Below, in pieces: positions 5,869 to 6,280 of a DNA stretch of 6,280 nt. Location of the stretch: NCBI GenBank assembly GCA_902792495.1, contig CADBAC010000073.1:1-6280 (forward strand), read 5' to 3'. Made by a program: the position numbers and the translations under genes. The DNA is from Ruminococcus flavefaciens. Its GTDB lineage: Bacteria > Bacillota > Clostridia > Oscillospirales > Ruminococcaceae. Position 1 is the first letter of the stretch. Every line of letters begins with the position of its first letter. The notes under the pieces were generated by a model. It saw nothing but the letters and a program-made list of their open reading frames with translations, had not been told where the DNA came from and did not search any database.

Positions 5869-6280
5869 ATGGAAAGAATTTCAAATAATGATAAGTCGCA
5901 GGTGCTTATTGACGCCCTGCCTTACATACAGAAGTACAACAACAAGATACTCGTTATCAAGTACGGCGGAAACGCTATGACTAACAAGGAGCTGAAAGAC
6001 GCTGTTATGACGGATATCGTTCTCCTTTCACTGGTAGGAGTAAAGGTAGTCCTCGTTCACGGCGGCGGCCCTGAGATAAGCGATATGCTGAAAAAGCTGA
6101 ACATAGAGAGCAAGTTCATAAACGGTCTGAGATACACCGATGACGCTACAGTTGACGTTGTAAAGATGGTTCTCGCAGGCAAGGTAAACAAGGAACTTGT
6201 ACAGCTTCTCGCTCAGCACAAGGGAAGCGCTGTAGGTCTTTGCGGTATCGACGGCGAAATGCTCATGGCTGAGAAGAAAA
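5869..6280 (+). CDS. argB: Acetylglutamate kinase, N-terminal part (3' end outside window)
   Basis: ArgB phosphorylates N-acetylglutamate with ATP, the second step of the pathway. The window holds 137 complete codons (about half the usual length) with no stop. Start ATG 5869 has GGAG (5856-5859) 9 bases upstream, inside the last codons of the previous gene, with 6 bp between genes. Residues 9-22 ([14 protein letters not shown]) form the N-terminal helix seen in arginine-inhibited hexameric kinases. The ATP-binding KYGGNAM is at 31-37. The glycine-rich [11 protein letters not shown] is at 61-71 (H64, G65-G67), and R88 in NGLRYTD is the expected N-acetylglutamate-binding arginine. The end [10 protein letters not shown] is cut by the window edge. 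The identification is secure; feedback inhibition by arginine is inferred from the N-terminal helix, as the C-terminal signature is out of view. Confidence 0.96.
   Translation, partial: MERISNNDKSQVLIDALPYIQKYNNKILVIKYGGNAMTNKELKDAVMTDIVLLSLVGVKVVLVHGGGPEISDMLKKLNIESKFINGLRYTDDATVDVVKMVLAGKVNKELVQLLAQHKGSAVGLCGIDGEMLMAEKK

Overview
The window is a low-to-mid GC stretch of bacterial chromosome, almost entirely coded on the + strand. It is dominated by an arginine-biosynthesis gene cluster. Strong AGGAG/GGAGG ribosome sites, the protein flavour and the intergenic repeats suggest an anaerobic Firmicute of the Ruminococcus/Oscillospiraceae type. That assignment is inference from style; no rRNA or other marker gene is present.

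Layout: the window opens in the 3' end of a CPBP-family (CAAX protease-like) membrane protein gene (1-342). A YpeA-like GNAT acetyltransferase gene follows (380-823). A 102-bp gap carries two hairpin repeats. Then come argH (926-2305), a two-helix membrane protein gene overlapping its stop (2302-2550), and a 154-bp gap packed with 7-bp tandem repeats and a second copy of the same paired-hairpin repeat in the opposite orientation. After that lie argC of the shorter 'type 2' form (2705-3658), a small gene resembling contact-dependent growth inhibition (CDI) immunity proteins (3677-4099), argJ (4124-5377), a membrane-anchored PH-like protein gene overlapping the argJ stop (5377-5862), and the start of argB (5869 to the window edge). 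No protein-coding gene is supported on the - strand. No tRNA, rRNA, CRISPR array, insertion sequence or convincing intrinsic terminator was seen.

How the genes work together: ArgJ makes N-acetylglutamate by recycling acetyl groups from N-acetylornithine. ArgB phosphorylates it, ArgC reduces the acyl phosphate, and ArgH performs the last step of the pathway, releasing arginine and fumarate. ArgD, ArgF and ArgG are needed to complete the route and are not in this window. ArgB carries the N-terminal helix typical of arginine-inhibited enzymes, so feedback control probably acts there. The notable feature is the alternation: every arg gene here is followed by a small non-arginine gene (argH-membrane protein, argC-CDI-immunity-like, argJ-PH-like). 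Two of these overlap the preceding arg stop codon and one sits 18 bp downstream.

I found no clear-cut new system. The most interesting items are the interleaved accessory genes, the orphan immunity-like gene, and the paired hairpin/heptad repeat elements in the two real gaps.
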